Positions 33,360-42,834 of a DNA stretch of 64,000 nt are shown here, piece after piece. Location: NCBI GenBank assembly GCA_051004735.1, contig JBPCKA010000080.1, forward strand, positions 1-64,000, in the 5' to 3' direction. The notes beneath the pieces were generated by a model. The model was not told the origin of the DNA. It saw only the letters and a list, made by a program, of their open reading frames with translations, and made no database searches. Positions within the stretch are counted from its first letter, which is position 1; each line of letters opens with the position of its first letter. A program made the translations under genes and the position numbers. This DNA comes from Euzebya sp051004735. Lineage in GTDB: Bacteria > Actinomycetota > Nitriliruptoria > Euzebyales > Euzebyaceae.

Positions 33360-35006
33360 ATGTTGTCCAACGATCCCGACTGGTACAAGCACGCGATCTT
33401 CTACGAGGTGGTCATCCGTGGCTTCTATGACCACAACGGTGACGGCACAGGTGATATCCGTGGCCTGATCGACAAACTTGACTATCTGCAATGGTTGGGT
33501 GTGGACTGTCTGTGGTTACTGCCGTTCTATGACTCACCCCTGCGCGATGGCGGCTATGACATCAGCGACTACTACAAGGTCTTGCCGGAGTTCGGTGATG
33601 TGCAGGACGTAGCCGATCTGATCGAGGCGGCCCATGGAGTGGGCATCCGCATCGTGGCCGACATGGTGATGAATCACACCTCTGATCAGCACCCGTGGTT
33701 CCAGGAGGCTCGTGATCCGGCCAGCGATAAGCACGACTGGTATGTCTGGTCCGACAACGACGACAAGTATCCCGATGCCCGGATCATCTTCGTCGACACC
33801 GAGAATTCCAACTGGGCATATGACCCCAAGGCGGGCAAGTACTACTGGCACCGCTTCTTCAGCCACCAACCAGACCTGAACTATGACAATCCCGAGGTCG
33901 GCGAGGCAATGCTCGACGCCGTCAGGTTCTGGATGAACATCGGACTTGACGGGATGCGTCTGGACGCCGTGCCCTATCTATTCGAACGTGAGGGCACGAA
34001 CTGTGAGAACCTGCCCGAGACCCACGACTTCCTGAAGAAGGTTCGCAAGGTTGTCGACACCGAGTTTGAGGGTCGCATCTTGCTGGCCGAGGCCAACCAG
34101 TGGCCCCAGGACGTCGTTGACTACTTCGGTCAGGGCGAGGGTGATGAATGCCACATGGCTTTCCACTTCCCGGTCATGCCGCGCATGTTCATGGCCGCCC
34201 GCAGGGAGGAGGCCAAGCCGATCGTTGAGATCATGCGGTCCACACCGCAGATTCCCGAGACCGCGCAGTGGGGCATCTTCCTACGCAACCACGACGAGTT
34301 GACCTTGGAGATGGTCACCGATGAGGAACGCGACTACATGTACTCGGTGTATGCCACTGACCCGCGAATGCGCATGAACGTGGGGATCAGACGTCGGCTG
34401 GCCCCACTGTTGGACAACGATCGCAAACTGATCGAGTTGTTCCATGCGTTGTTGTTCAGCCTTCCGGGTAGTCCGGTCATGTACTACGGTGACGAGATCG
34501 GCATGGGAGACAACATCTACCTGGGTGACCGCGACGGGGTCCGCACGCCGATGCAGTGGACTCCTGACCGCAATGGCGGGTTCTCGAGCGTCGACTTCGC
34601 GGCGGTCTACCTGCCGCCGATCGTCGACCCGGTGTATGGCTATCAGGTCACCAACGTCGAGCAGCAGCAGCGCCACATCACCTCGATGCTGCACTGGGTC
34701 CGAGACATGATCGCTGTCCGCAAGCGGCATCCCGTCTTCGGGGCCGGCTCGTTTGAGGCGCTTGACACCACCAACCCGAAGGTCCTGGCGTTCCTTCGCG
34801 AGGACGAGGAGCAGCATGTGCTGGTGGTCGCCAATCTGGGGTCCACGGCCCAGTTCGTCGAGCTTGACCTCAGTCGTTTCACCGGTTGGCATCCAGAGGA
34901 GATGCTGGGCCACACGCCCTTCCCCACCATCGGGCATCTGTCCTACCTGCTGACCCTTGGTGGGCGGGGTTTCTACTTCTTCGACCTGAAGCCGGAGTCC
35001 TCATGA
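33360..35006 (+). CDS. treS: Trehalose synthase (maltose alpha-D-glucosyltransferase)
   Basis: GH13_16 isomerase interconverting trehalose and maltose. The catalytic residues are Asp202 (GMRLDAVPYL), Glu244 (LLAEANQWP) and Asp312 (FLRNHDEL). YKHAIFYEVVIRGF at the N-terminus and WAYDPKAGKYYWHRFF are typical of TreS. It has the single-domain length (548) with no fused maltokinase. The kinase is instead the next gene, whose ATG overlaps this stop (ATGA). It supplies maltose for phosphorylation to maltose-1-phosphate. Confidence 0.94.
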   Translation: MLSNDPDWYKHAIFYEVVIRGFYDHNGDGTGDIRGLIDKLDYLQWLGVDCLWLLPFYDSPLRDGGYDISDYYKVLPEFGDVQDVADLIEAAHGVGIRIVADMVMNHTSDQHPWFQEARDPASDKHDWYVWSDNDDKYPDARIIFVDTENSNWAYDPKAGKYYWHRFFSHQPDLNYDNPEVGEAMLDAVRFWMNIGLDGMRLDAVPYLFEREGTNCENLPETHDFLKKVRKVVDTEFEGRILLAEANQWPQDVVDYFGQGEGDECHMAFHFPVMPRMFMAARREEAKPIVEIMRSTPQIPETAQWGIFLRNHDELTLEMVTDEERDYMYSVYATDPRMRMNVGIRRRLAPLLDNDRKLIELFHALLFSLPGSPVMYYGDEIGMGDNIYLGDRDGVRTPMQWTPDRNGGFSSVDFAAVYLPPIVDPVYGYQVTNVEQQQRHITSMLHWVRDMIAVRKRHPVFGAGSFEALDTTNPKVLAFLREDEEQHVLVVANLGSTAQFVELDLSRFTGWHPEEMLGHTPFPTIGHLSYLLTLGGRGFYFFDLKPESS

Positions 35007-38000
35007 CGGACGTCCAGCTTCCGGGGCTTGCTGCCTGGCTGGCGGGTCGCCGTTGGTTCAGCGGCAAGGACCGTCCGTTGAGTGGCGCTACCGTCATCGA
35101 CACCGCAGCTATTGGCACCGAGCCAGCCGTATGGCTTGCCATTATCCAGGCCACCTATGACGACAGCGGGGCAGCGAACCGTTGGCTGTTGGTGCTGACC
35201 CGGGCGCCAGAGAGGACCACGACGGCGCTGGGTCACGTTGACGGCGTGCCGGTGGTGGAGTTGGACGACCAGCCGGGCACCGCGGCGTCGCTGCTGTCAG
35301 CGGTGCAGGCTGGCACGGCCATACGGACCCAGGCGGGGGCAGATCTTGAGGCACGGTCGCTGGGCCTGCCACTGGCCGGCATCGGTGACACCGTGCGGAA
35401 GATGGGAGTCGAGCAGTCAAACACCTCCGTGGTCGTGGGCGAGCAGGCGGTGGTGAAGGTGATCCGCAAGATCGAACCAGGCCCCAATCCTGACGTGGAG
35501 ATCAACGAGGAGTTGACACGAGCAGGCTTCCAGGGCATTCCACCGCTGCTGGGGTCCATCACCGGTCCCTATGACGAGGCGATGGTCGTGGTATCGCGCT
35601 TTGTCACCGGGGCACGCGGGGCGTGGGAACTGGCTGTCGAGGAAGCCTCAGGACTGGTTGACCACGGCATCGCTGGAGGCATGGTCGATCTCGGTGGCCT
35701 TACCGCACGATTACACGGGTCGCTGCGGAGTCTGTTCGCCACGGTGGTGTCCACTGCCGCGGACGGCACTCGTTGGCGGGCGGGGCTGCGCAGCGATGCC
35801 CAACGGACTCGCTCGATCCTGGCGGCGGCCGCGCCGGACGCTGCCGCCGCCGTCACCACCGCGGTCGAGGAGGTGGTCGGGGAGGCGCCCGCAGCACTGG
35901 GCCTGCTGCAACGTATCCACGGCGACTATCACCTGGGCCAGGTGCTGCGTGACGCAGACGGCAACTGGCAGATCCTGGATTTCGAGGGGGAACCGGCACG
36001 TCCCATCGCAGAGCGACGGCTGCCGGCCAACCCGGCCAAGGACGTGGCCGGGATGCTGCGCTCACTGGACTACGCCCGGGCGCAGGCGGTCGCACCCGGG
36101 GCGGATCCGACCCAGGCGGCCGCCTGGGCGGCCCGGGCACGAAACCACTTCCTGGATGGCTATGCGGCAGCCGATACGGGCACGCCGGACTCCGGAGCCG
36201 GCGACACGGTGAGGCCGTGGCTGCGCGCCTTTGAGGTCGAGAAGCTGCTGTATGAGATCCGCTACGAAGCGGCGAACCGCCCGCAGTGGCTGTCGATCCC
36301 CCTGGCTGCACTGGGTATCGCTCAGCCTGACCAGGGGCACGGGCCTTCCACCGATACCTCCGCCGACCTCGCCCCCAACGATAAGGCGGCCCTGGCCGGC
36401 GGGTCCCTGCATGAGCCACATCGGCTGCTGGGCTACCACCAGGATGAAGATGCCTACGTCGTACGTGCATGGCGGCCCGGGGCTGATGCGGTTGCCTATC
36501 TGCCTGATCCAGACGCCAAACCGATGGGGTGTCAGGAGGTCGAGCCAGGCCTCTTTGAAGCCCGTGTAGAGCGTGAGCCCCAGGTCGGCGCCTACCGGCT
36601 GCGTGTTGCCTATGGCCCAGACACCTACGACCTGGTCGACCCTTATTCCTTCCCGCCCTCGTTGGGCGATGTCGACCGCCACCTGTTGGCCGAGGGCCGA
36701 CACGAGCAGGCCTGGACCGTCATGGGGGCCAACCGCCGCACGATGTCAGACATCCAGGGGGTCGCCTTTGCCGTGTGGGCGCCCAACGCCAGGGCAGTGC
36801 GCGTGGTCGGGGACTTCAATTCGTGGGACGGCCGCCTGCACCCGATGCGGTCGCTGGGATCCAGCGGAATCTGGGAGCTGTTCCTGCCCGACGTTGCCGA
36901 CGGCGCGGCCTACAAGTACGAGTTGGTCACCGCAGAGGGGGCCGTGGCCACCCGGGCAGATCCGTGGGCCAAATGGTCACAGGTCCCGCCGGGCACGGCC
37001 AGCCGGGTCTTCACCTCGGAGATTGTCCGCGCGACGGCCGAGTCTGACCTCCAGGGTGGTCGCGGAGCCTCGGTGGAGTCACCCGTGTCCACCTACGAGG
37101 TCCACCTGGGGTCGTGGCGCCACCGGGACGCTCAGCCGCTCAGCTATCGCGAATTCGCGGAGGAGCTTGGTGCCTACATCACCCGGTTGGGCTTCACCCA
37201 TGTGGAGTTCCTGCCCGTCGCCGAACATCCCTTCGGCGGGTCGTGGGGCTATCAGGTCACCGGGCAGTTCGCCCCCACGTCACGCTACGGCAGCCCCGAT
37301 GACTTCCGGTTCATGGTCGATCATCTGCATGCCCTGGGCATCGGGGTGATCGTCGACTGGGTGCCTGCCCACTTCCCCAGGGACGAATGGGCACTGCGGC
37401 GCTTCGACGGCACCGCGCTGTATGAACACGCCGATCCCCGACTGGGTGAGCACCCCGACTGGGGCACGATGGTCTTCAACTACGGCCGGTTGGAGGTCCG
37501 CAACTTCCTGGTCGCCTCGGCCCTGTTCTGGCTTGAGTCGATGGGCGTCGACGGGCTGCGTGTGGATGCGGTGGCCTCGATGCTGTACCTGGACTACTCC
37601 CGCAAGGCAGGCGAGTGGGTGCCCAACGAGTTCGGTGGACGCGAGAACCTGCGGGCCGTCGAGTTGCTGCAGGAGGTCAACGCCACCGCCTACAAACGCA
37701 ACCCTGACACCTTCATCATCGCTGAGGAGTCAACCGCCTGGCCGGGCGTGACCCGCCCCACCCACCTTGGTGGTCTGGGATTCGGGTTCAAATGGAACAT
37801 GGGCTGGATGAACGACACCCTGGCTTACTTCGCCAAGGAGCCGATATACCGCCGTTGGCACCACAACCAGATGACCTTCGGGCTGATGTATGCCTTCAGC
37901 GAGAACTTCGTCCTGCCGTTGTCGCACGACGAGGTGGTGCACGGCAAGGGCAGTCTGCTGGGAAAGATGCCAGGCGACCGCTGGCAACAGTTCGCCAATC

Positions 38001-38584
38001 TCCGGGCGTTGTACGGCTGGATGTGGGCACATCCCGGCAAACAGTTGCTGTTCATGGGCCAGGAGTTCGGCCAGGCCAGAGAATGGTCTGAGGAGCGAGA
38101 GTTGGACTGGTTCCTGTTGGAGGACACGGCCACGGATGAGCCCAACCGACACGCCGCTTTGCAGGATCTGGTGGCCGACCTGAACTCGGTGTATCGCGCC
38201 AACCCGGCACTGTGGCGTCGCGACAACCAGCCGGAAGGATTCGGCTGGATCGACGCCAACAACGCCGATGACAACCTGCTCAGCTTCGTGCGCCACGGCG
38301 CAACGGGTGATCCGGATGTGGCGGTGATCGCCAACCTGTCCCCCACCCCCTATCACGACGTTCGGTTCGGCCTGCCCAGCGCCGGGCACTGGCAGGAGAT
38401 CCTGAACACCGATGCGGAGATCTACGGCGGGTCAAACGTCGGCAACATGGGCGGCGTCAGCGCCACGGCGGACCCGTGGCACGGCCGCCCGGCCAGCGCG
38501 CTGATCACCTGTCCACCTCTGGCCGTGGTGTGGCTGCAGGGACCGGCGACCGACGAGGAGTCCGCTGGCAACATCGACGGCTGA
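35003..38584 (+). CDS. Maltokinase-glycogen branching enzyme fusion (Mak/Pep2 + GlgB)
   Basis: One 1193-residue reading frame joins two enzymes. Residues 1 to about 450 are maltokinase: FSGKDRPL near the start, KVIRKIEPGPNPD, catalytic HGDYHLGQV (about 306) and LDFEGEPARP (about 325). Residues from about 468 are a full GlgB: N-terminal CBM48-like domains, then the GH13 barrel with Asp855 (GLRVDAVAS), Glu908 (IIAEES) and Asp976 (LSHDEVVHGK). The joint is a short Pro/Ser/Thr-rich linker without stop or frameshift. Mak is more often fused to TreS or separate, so Mak-GlgB is unusual. ATG 35003 overlaps the treS stop. The product should make maltose-1-phosphate and also branch the GlgE product. 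Confidence 0.92.
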   Translation: MTDVQLPGLAAWLAGRRWFSGKDRPLSGATVIDTAAIGTEPAVWLAIIQATYDDSGAANRWLLVLTRAPERTTTALGHVDGVPVVELDDQPGTAASLLSAVQAGTAIRTQAGADLEARSLGLPLAGIGDTVRKMGVEQSNTSVVVGEQAVVKVIRKIEPGPNPDVEINEELTRAGFQGIPPLLGSITGPYDEAMVVVSRFVTGARGAWELAVEEASGLVDHGIAGGMVDLGGLTARLHGSLRSLFATVVSTAADGTRWRAGLRSDAQRTRSILAAAAPDAAAAVTTAVEEVVGEAPAALGLLQRIHGDYHLGQVLRDADGNWQILDFEGEPARPIAERRLPANPAKDVAGMLRSLDYARAQAVAPGADPTQAAAWAARARNHFLDGYAAADTGTPDSGAGDTVRPWLRAFEVEKLLYEIRYEAANRPQWLSIPLAALGIAQPDQGHGPSTDTSADLAPNDKAALAGGSLHEPHRLLGYHQDEDAYVVRAWRPGADAVAYLPDPDAKPMGCQEVEPGLFEARVEREPQVGAYRLRVAYGPDTYDLVDPYSFPPSLGDVDRHLLAEGRHEQAWTVMGANRRTMSDIQGVAFAVWAPNARAVRVVGDFNSWDGRLHPMRSLGSSGIWELFLPDVADGAAYKYELVTAEGAVATRADPWAKWSQVPPGTASRVFTSEIVRATAESDLQGGRGASVESPVSTYEVHLGSWRHRDAQPLSYREFAEELGAYITRLGFTHVEFLPVAEHPFGGSWGYQVTGQFAPTSRYGSPDDFRFMVDHLHALGIGVIVDWVPAHFPRDEWALRRFDGTALYEHADPRLGEHPDWGTMVFNYGRLEVRNFLVASALFWLESMGVDGLRVDAVASMLYLDYSRKAGEWVPNEFGGRENLRAVELLQEVNATAYKRNPDTFIIAEESTAWPGVTRPTHLGGLGFGFKWNMGWMNDTLAYFAKEPIYRRWHHNQMTFGLMYAFSENFVLPLSHDEVVHGKGSLLGKMPGDRWQQFANLRALYGWMWAHPGKQLLFMGQEFGQAREWSEERELDWFLLEDTATDEPNRHAALQDLVADLNSVYRANPALWRRDNQPEGFGWIDANNADDNLLSFVRHGATGDPDVAVIANLSPTPYHDVRFGLPSAGHWQEILNTDAEIYGGSNVGNMGGVSATADPWHGRPASALITCPPLAVVWLQGPATDEESAGNIDG

Positions 38585-38620
38585 AGGCGCGTCTGACCGT
38601 GCGGAACGTGCGGCCCCCAA

Positions 38621-38767
38621 CCCTCAGATCTGAGCTCTCGGGTGGAAAAGCCAGCCCAGTCCCCAGATCTGAGGTTACGGCGGTCACGCCGAGAGTACGG
38701 CCAGACCTCAGATCTGAGCTCTCGGGTGCAAAAGCCAGCCCAACCCTCAGATCTGAGGTTTCGGCGG
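38621..38767 (+). repeat. Two tandem copies of the paired CAGATCTG palindrome element
   Basis: Unit A (38621-38683) and unit B (38705-38767) are near-identical and offset by 84 bp. Each carries two CAGATCTG palindromes with centres 39 bp apart (38628/38667 and 38712/38751). The 28-bp interiors differ at only three positions. The same 39-bp pair occurs once more at 18906-18957. The 240-base spacer between the glgB fusion and the ABC exporter contains little else. Confidence 0.75.
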
Positions 38768-38811
38768 GGGCCCGTGCGGGACGTCCCGGCAGCGATGTCG
38801 CACACGACGCC

Positions 38812-38817
38812 TACCCT
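38812..38817 (+). promoter_or_regulatory. Putative -10 box for the ABC exporter pair
   Basis: TACCCT lies 7 bases before GTG 38825. This supports that GTG as a leaderless start over ATG 38795. Confidence 0.4.
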
Positions 38818-38824
38818 TGGTTTG

Positions 38825-40696
38825 GTGAGTGCACACGACACTGTCATCGCCCGCGCCGCCGGTGATGGACTCTTCGGCTCGGGCTGGCGTCTGATCAACC
38901 GACAACTCCGTCGTGCACCCAAGCAGTTCGCCTGGGGCATGGTGGGCACGACCCTGTACGCAGGGGCCACGGTCGTCTCCTCGTTGGTCATCGGGTGGGT
39001 CACCGACACGCTGCTATTTCCCGCCGTCGCCGACCGCAACGTGACCACCGCTGCCCTGGCAGCGGCAGGGATAGCCGTCATCGGTGTCTCAATGGTCCGG
39101 GCGGTCGGGATCGCCATGCGACGTGGTGGCGCCTACAGCGCACAGTTCCGACTGCAGCAGCGCGACCGCCTTGAGGTCACCGACCGCTACCTGAAACTCC
39201 CGATCGAATGGCATCGCCGGCACCCCACCGGCCAGTTGCTGGCCAACGTCAACGACGATGTCGAAGCGGCCTCGTTCATCGCGGCCCCGCTGCCCATGGC
39301 CGTGGGTGTGATCGTCATGCTGATCGTGACGGCTGTGCTCCTGGTCAACACCGACCCGTTCCTGGCCTTCATCGGTTTCCTGGTGGGGCCGCTGCTGGGT
39401 GCCTCCAACTATCTGTACCAACGCAAGATGCGGGTGGTGGCAGCCCAGGCCCAGCGGATCAGGGCACAGGTGTCAGAAACGGCCCACGAGTCATTCGACG
39501 CTGCCCTGGTGGTCAAGACCCTGGGTCGGGAGGATCAGGAGGTCGGTCGATTCGGCGAACGCAGTGACGAACTGCGTGATCGAATGATCCAGGTCGGACG
39601 GATCCGCGCGGTGTTTGACCCTGCCATGGAGGCATTGCCCAACATCGGCATCCTGCTGGTGCTGTTCGTCGGAGCCCAGCGGGCGGCAACAGGCGCGATC
39701 ACCCCCGGCGACCTGGTCACGTTCGCCTACCTGTTTCGCCTGGTGGCGTTGCCCATGCGCGTGTTCGGCTGGCTGTTGGGCGAACTGCCGCGGGCGGTCG
39801 TGGGGATGGAACGGATCGACTCGGTTCTGGACGAACGCGATGAGGTCACCTACGGCACAGCGACCACCACCGCCACCACGGGTGCCCAGGTGGATCTGCG
39901 CGACGTGACCTACCACCACCCCAACGTGGGCTATGAGGACCTGGGCGCTCTCAGCCTTCCCCTTCCCTCGATAGCCACCTCGCCACCTGAGCAGACCTCC
40001 CCCGACACCACCAGGGGCCTGGAGTACCTGGACCTCGACGTGCCCGCGGGTCACACCCTGGCCGTCGTCGGCCCGACCGGGGCGGGTAAGACCACCATCG
40101 CCCATCTGCTGGCCCGGCTGTTTGACCCCGACGACGGCACCATCGCCGTGGACGGGCGGCCCCTACGGGACCTGGACCGTCAGGCACTCGCTGGCAACGT
40201 CGCACTGGTGTTCCAGGAGGCCTTCCTGTTCGACGAGGATGTCCGCGGGAACCTCACGTTGGGGGAGGACATCAGCGAGGAGGATCTGGGCTGGGCCAGC
40301 AGGTTGGCGCGTGCCGAGGGGTTCATCGCCGAGCTGCCACAGGGTTACGACACCCCTCTGGGTGAGCGTGGTGCGACCCTGTCGGGAGGCCAGCGCCAGC
40401 GCATTGCCCTCGCCCGGGCTCTGCTGCGACGTCCTCGGCTGCTGATCCTGGACGACGCCACCTCGGCGGTCGACTCGGCCGTCGAGTCCCAGATCCTCGC
40501 CGGACTGGCGCAGCTTGATACCACGGTGGTGCTGGTGGCCTACCGACGATCCTCCATCGCCCTGGCAGACGAGGTCCTCTACGTCGAACAGGGCCGGGCC
40601 ATCGGACGGGGCACCCACTCCCAGCTCTATGCCGATCAGCCCGGATATCGGGCATTGATCGATGCCTACGACACCGACGCGGTACGCGCACCATGA
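38825..40696 (+). CDS. ABC exporter subunit A (degenerate ATPase site)
   Basis: Exporter half-transporter of about 623 residues with six membrane helices and one ATPase domain. Walker A GPTGAGKTT and signature LSGGQRQR are normal. The residue after Walker B is Asp not Glu (LLILDDATS), and the H-loop His is Tyr (VAYRRSS). These are the changes found in the degenerate half of heterodimeric exporters such as TM287/288. The stop overlaps the partner's ATG, so the two subunits are co-translated. An extra roughly 35-residue insertion precedes Walker A. Confidence 0.9.
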   Translation: MSAHDTVIARAAGDGLFGSGWRLINRQLRRAPKQFAWGMVGTTLYAGATVVSSLVIGWVTDTLLFPAVADRNVTTAALAAAGIAVIGVSMVRAVGIAMRRGGAYSAQFRLQQRDRLEVTDRYLKLPIEWHRRHPTGQLLANVNDDVEAASFIAAPLPMAVGVIVMLIVTAVLLVNTDPFLAFIGFLVGPLLGASNYLYQRKMRVVAAQAQRIRAQVSETAHESFDAALVVKTLGREDQEVGRFGERSDELRDRMIQVGRIRAVFDPAMEALPNIGILLVLFVGAQRAATGAITPGDLVTFAYLFRLVALPMRVFGWLLGELPRAVVGMERIDSVLDERDEVTYGTATTTATTGAQVDLRDVTYHHPNVGYEDLGALSLPLPSIATSPPEQTSPDTTRGLEYLDLDVPAGHTLAVVGPTGAGKTTIAHLLARLFDPDDGTIAVDGRPLRDLDRQALAGNVALVFQEAFLFDEDVRGNLTLGEDISEEDLGWASRLARAEGFIAELPQGYDTPLGERGATLSGGQRQRIALARALLRRPRLLILDDATSAVDSAVESQILAGLAQLDTTVVLVAYRRSSIALADEVLYVEQGRAIGRGTHSQLYADQPGYRALIDAYDTDAVRAP

Positions 40697-42567
40697 CCCA
40701 GAGCCTCATCGCCGACACGTCAGGACCGACGTCAGCCGACCAGGCCAGCGCGACCGACACGATCCGCAAGGGTCTGAGTCTGTCACCCGAGCTCCGCGTG
40801 GGTCTGGGTGTCACCGGACTGCTGGCCGTGGTCGCCACGGCCGGCCGGGTCATCGTGCCGATCCTGGTCCAACAGATCCTTGACCGGGGGTTCTCAGCCG
40901 AGGGCCTGACCGTGGACCTTGCCGTCGTGGGGCAACTGGTCACCTACGGCGCCGTTGCGGTGGGGATCACCGCGTTGGCCACCGGATACATGAACCTCCG
41001 GCTGGCCGTGGTTGCCGAGACTGCCCTGTCCAACCTGCGTCGCCGGGCGTTCGCCCACATCCACGATCTGTCGATGCTGCATCAGGCCCAGGAGCAGCGG
41101 GGTGTGCTGGTTGCGCGGGTCACCACCGACATCGACCAGATCTCACGCTTCATGCAATGGGCCGGACTGCAACTGATCATCAACGCGGGTCAGGCAACGT
41201 TGGCAATGGCCGTGATGCTGGTCATGTCGTGGCAACTCGCCCTGGTCGTGGTCCTGATCGTGCCGGTGATCCTTGTGGTCATCCGGTTGTTCCAGACCAG
41301 GTTGGACACCGCCTATCTCACCGTGCGGCGGCGCGTCGGACGAATGCTCGGACTGCTGGCCGAGACGGTCGTGGGCGCACAGGTCATCCGTGCCTACGGG
41401 GTGGAGGACCGGACCAGGTCACGTCTGGCCGCGGCGATCGAGGATCACCGCACGTCCGCGGTCCGGGCAGGGTGGCTGTCAGCGGCCTTCAGCGGGGCGG
41501 GTGAGTTGCTGAGCTCCCTGGTCATCGCCTCGGTCCTGATCGCCGGTGTGCTGTTGACGGTTCGCGGCACAACCTCGGTGGGGACGGTGGTGGCCTTCCT
41601 GTTCCTGTCCCAATTGTTCGTCGAACCCGTGCAGGCATTCGGCGAGGCCGTCAACGAGGCACAGAACGCCGTCGCCGGTTGGCGTCGAGTCATCGGGATT
41701 TTGGACCTGACTCCGGATGTGGCCGACCCCGGTGCCTCGGGGCAGGATCTGCCCGCTGGACCCCTGGACGTCCACTTCGACCACGTCGACTTCGCCTATC
41801 CCTCAACGCCTGGTCCCACAGTGGCTGGTCCCACAGCGGCTGATCCCCCCGGGCAGGGACCACTGGTGCTGCGAGACGTCGACGTCACCGTTGCGCCCCG
41901 CAGTCGTGTGGCCGTCGTCGGCGAGACAGGCTCAGGCAAGACCACTTTCGCAAAATTGCTGACCCGGCTGATGGACCCCACCTCCGGGCAGGTCCGCATC
42001 GGCGGTACCGCGCTGCCTGTCGTCCGTTTCGACAGTCTTCGCGACCGGGTCGTGATGGTGCCTCAGGACGGGATGCTGTTCGCCGGCAGCATCCTGGACA
42101 ACACCCTGATGGGCGATTCCACGGCCAGCCAGGCTGACGTGGTCCAGGCCTATGAGGAGTTGGCGCTTACCGAGTGGCTGCAGACACTGCCTGAAGGGCT
42201 GCACACCCCAGTCGGCGAGCGTGGTGGGTCGTTGTCGGCCGGGGAACGCCAGCTGGTCGCCCTGGCACGCGCCTACCTGGCAGATCCTGACCTGTTGGTG
42301 CTGGACGAGGCCACGTCAGCCGTTGATCCCGCCACCGAGATGCGACTGCAACGCGCACTGGCCGGGCTGACACAGGGCCGTACGACCGTGACCATCGCCC
42401 ATCGCCTGTCGACCGCGGAGCAGGCCGACCGGGTGCTGGTGTTCGACCAGGGCCGCATCGTTCAGGACGGTTCGCACGCCGATCTTGTCACTGCCGACGG
42501 TCCCTACGCAACCCTGCATCAGGCCTGGCAGAGCGGCACGTCCGCGGGGACCTCTACTCATACATGA
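40693..42567 (+). CDS. ABC exporter subunit B (catalytic ATPase site)
   Basis: Partner half-transporter (624 residues). Walker A GETGSGKTT, Walker B LLVLDEATS with the catalytic Glu, and H-loop IAHRLS are intact. Its signature is the non-standard LSAGERQ, which would face the degenerate site of subunit A. This is the expected asymmetric pairing of a heterodimeric multidrug/lipid exporter. ATG 40693 lies in the subunit A stop (ATGA). Its own stop falls inside the first operator of the following toxin-antitoxin genes. Confidence 0.92.
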   Translation: MTQSLIADTSGPTSADQASATDTIRKGLSLSPELRVGLGVTGLLAVVATAGRVIVPILVQQILDRGFSAEGLTVDLAVVGQLVTYGAVAVGITALATGYMNLRLAVVAETALSNLRRRAFAHIHDLSMLHQAQEQRGVLVARVTTDIDQISRFMQWAGLQLIINAGQATLAMAVMLVMSWQLALVVVLIVPVILVVIRLFQTRLDTAYLTVRRRVGRMLGLLAETVVGAQVIRAYGVEDRTRSRLAAAIEDHRTSAVRAGWLSAAFSGAGELLSSLVIASVLIAGVLLTVRGTTSVGTVVAFLFLSQLFVEPVQAFGEAVNEAQNAVAGWRRVIGILDLTPDVADPGASGQDLPAGPLDVHFDHVDFAYPSTPGPTVAGPTAADPPGQGPLVLRDVDVTVAPRSRVAVVGETGSGKTTFAKLLTRLMDPTSGQVRIGGTALPVVRFDSLRDRVVMVPQDGMLFAGSILDNTLMGDSTASQADVVQAYEELALTEWLQTLPEGLHTPVGERGGSLSAGERQLVALARAYLADPDLLVLDEATSAVDPATEMRLQRALAGLTQGRTTVTIAHRLSTAEQADRVLVFDQGRIVQDGSHADLVTADGPYATLHQAWQSGTSAGTSTHT

Positions 42568-42591
42568 GTATGTTAGACTCATGATATGAGT
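42556..42591 (+). promoter_or_regulatory. Double palindromic operator of the toxin-antitoxin pair
   Basis: ACTCAT-AC-ATGAGT (42556-42569) and ACTCAT-GAT-ATGAGT (42577-42591) have perfect 6-bp arms and centres about 21 bp apart, two helical turns. They bracket a TAGACT -10 box (42574-42579) that is 6 bases before the antitoxin ATG; the second site covers the ATG. This is the layout of an autorepressed TA promoter. Confidence 0.7.
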
Positions 42592-42834
42592 AAGCGACTG
42601 CAGATCCTGGTTGAGGACCACGAGTTCGCCGAGTTCCACGAGGCGGCGTCGCGAGATGGGCTCACAATGTCTGAATGGGCCAGACAGGCCTTGCGGCACG
42701 CACGTCGTATGCGGTCGACCGGCAATGCGTCACGCAAGTTGGCAGCAATTCGGGTGGCGGCCGGCCATGCCTTCCCCACGGGGGATATCGAGCAGATGTT
42801 GGATGAGATCGAGCAGGGGTACCACGCTCCTTGA
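42586..42834 (+). CDS. Antitoxin of a VapBC-type pair
   Basis: An 82-residue protein whose N-terminus (SKRLQILVEDHEFAEFHEAASRDGLTMSEWARQALRH) fits a ribbon-helix-helix DNA-binding domain. The C-terminal part (DIEQMLDEIEQGY) should wrap the toxin. It overlaps the PIN toxin gene by 4 bases and sits behind twin palindromes, so autoregulation is very likely. Local base composition of the promoter is AT-rich compared with the neighbourhood, which suggests transfer. Confidence 0.82.
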   Translation: MSKRLQILVEDHEFAEFHEAASRDGLTMSEWARQALRHARRMRSTGNASRKLAAIRVAAGHAFPTGDIEQMLDEIEQGYHAP

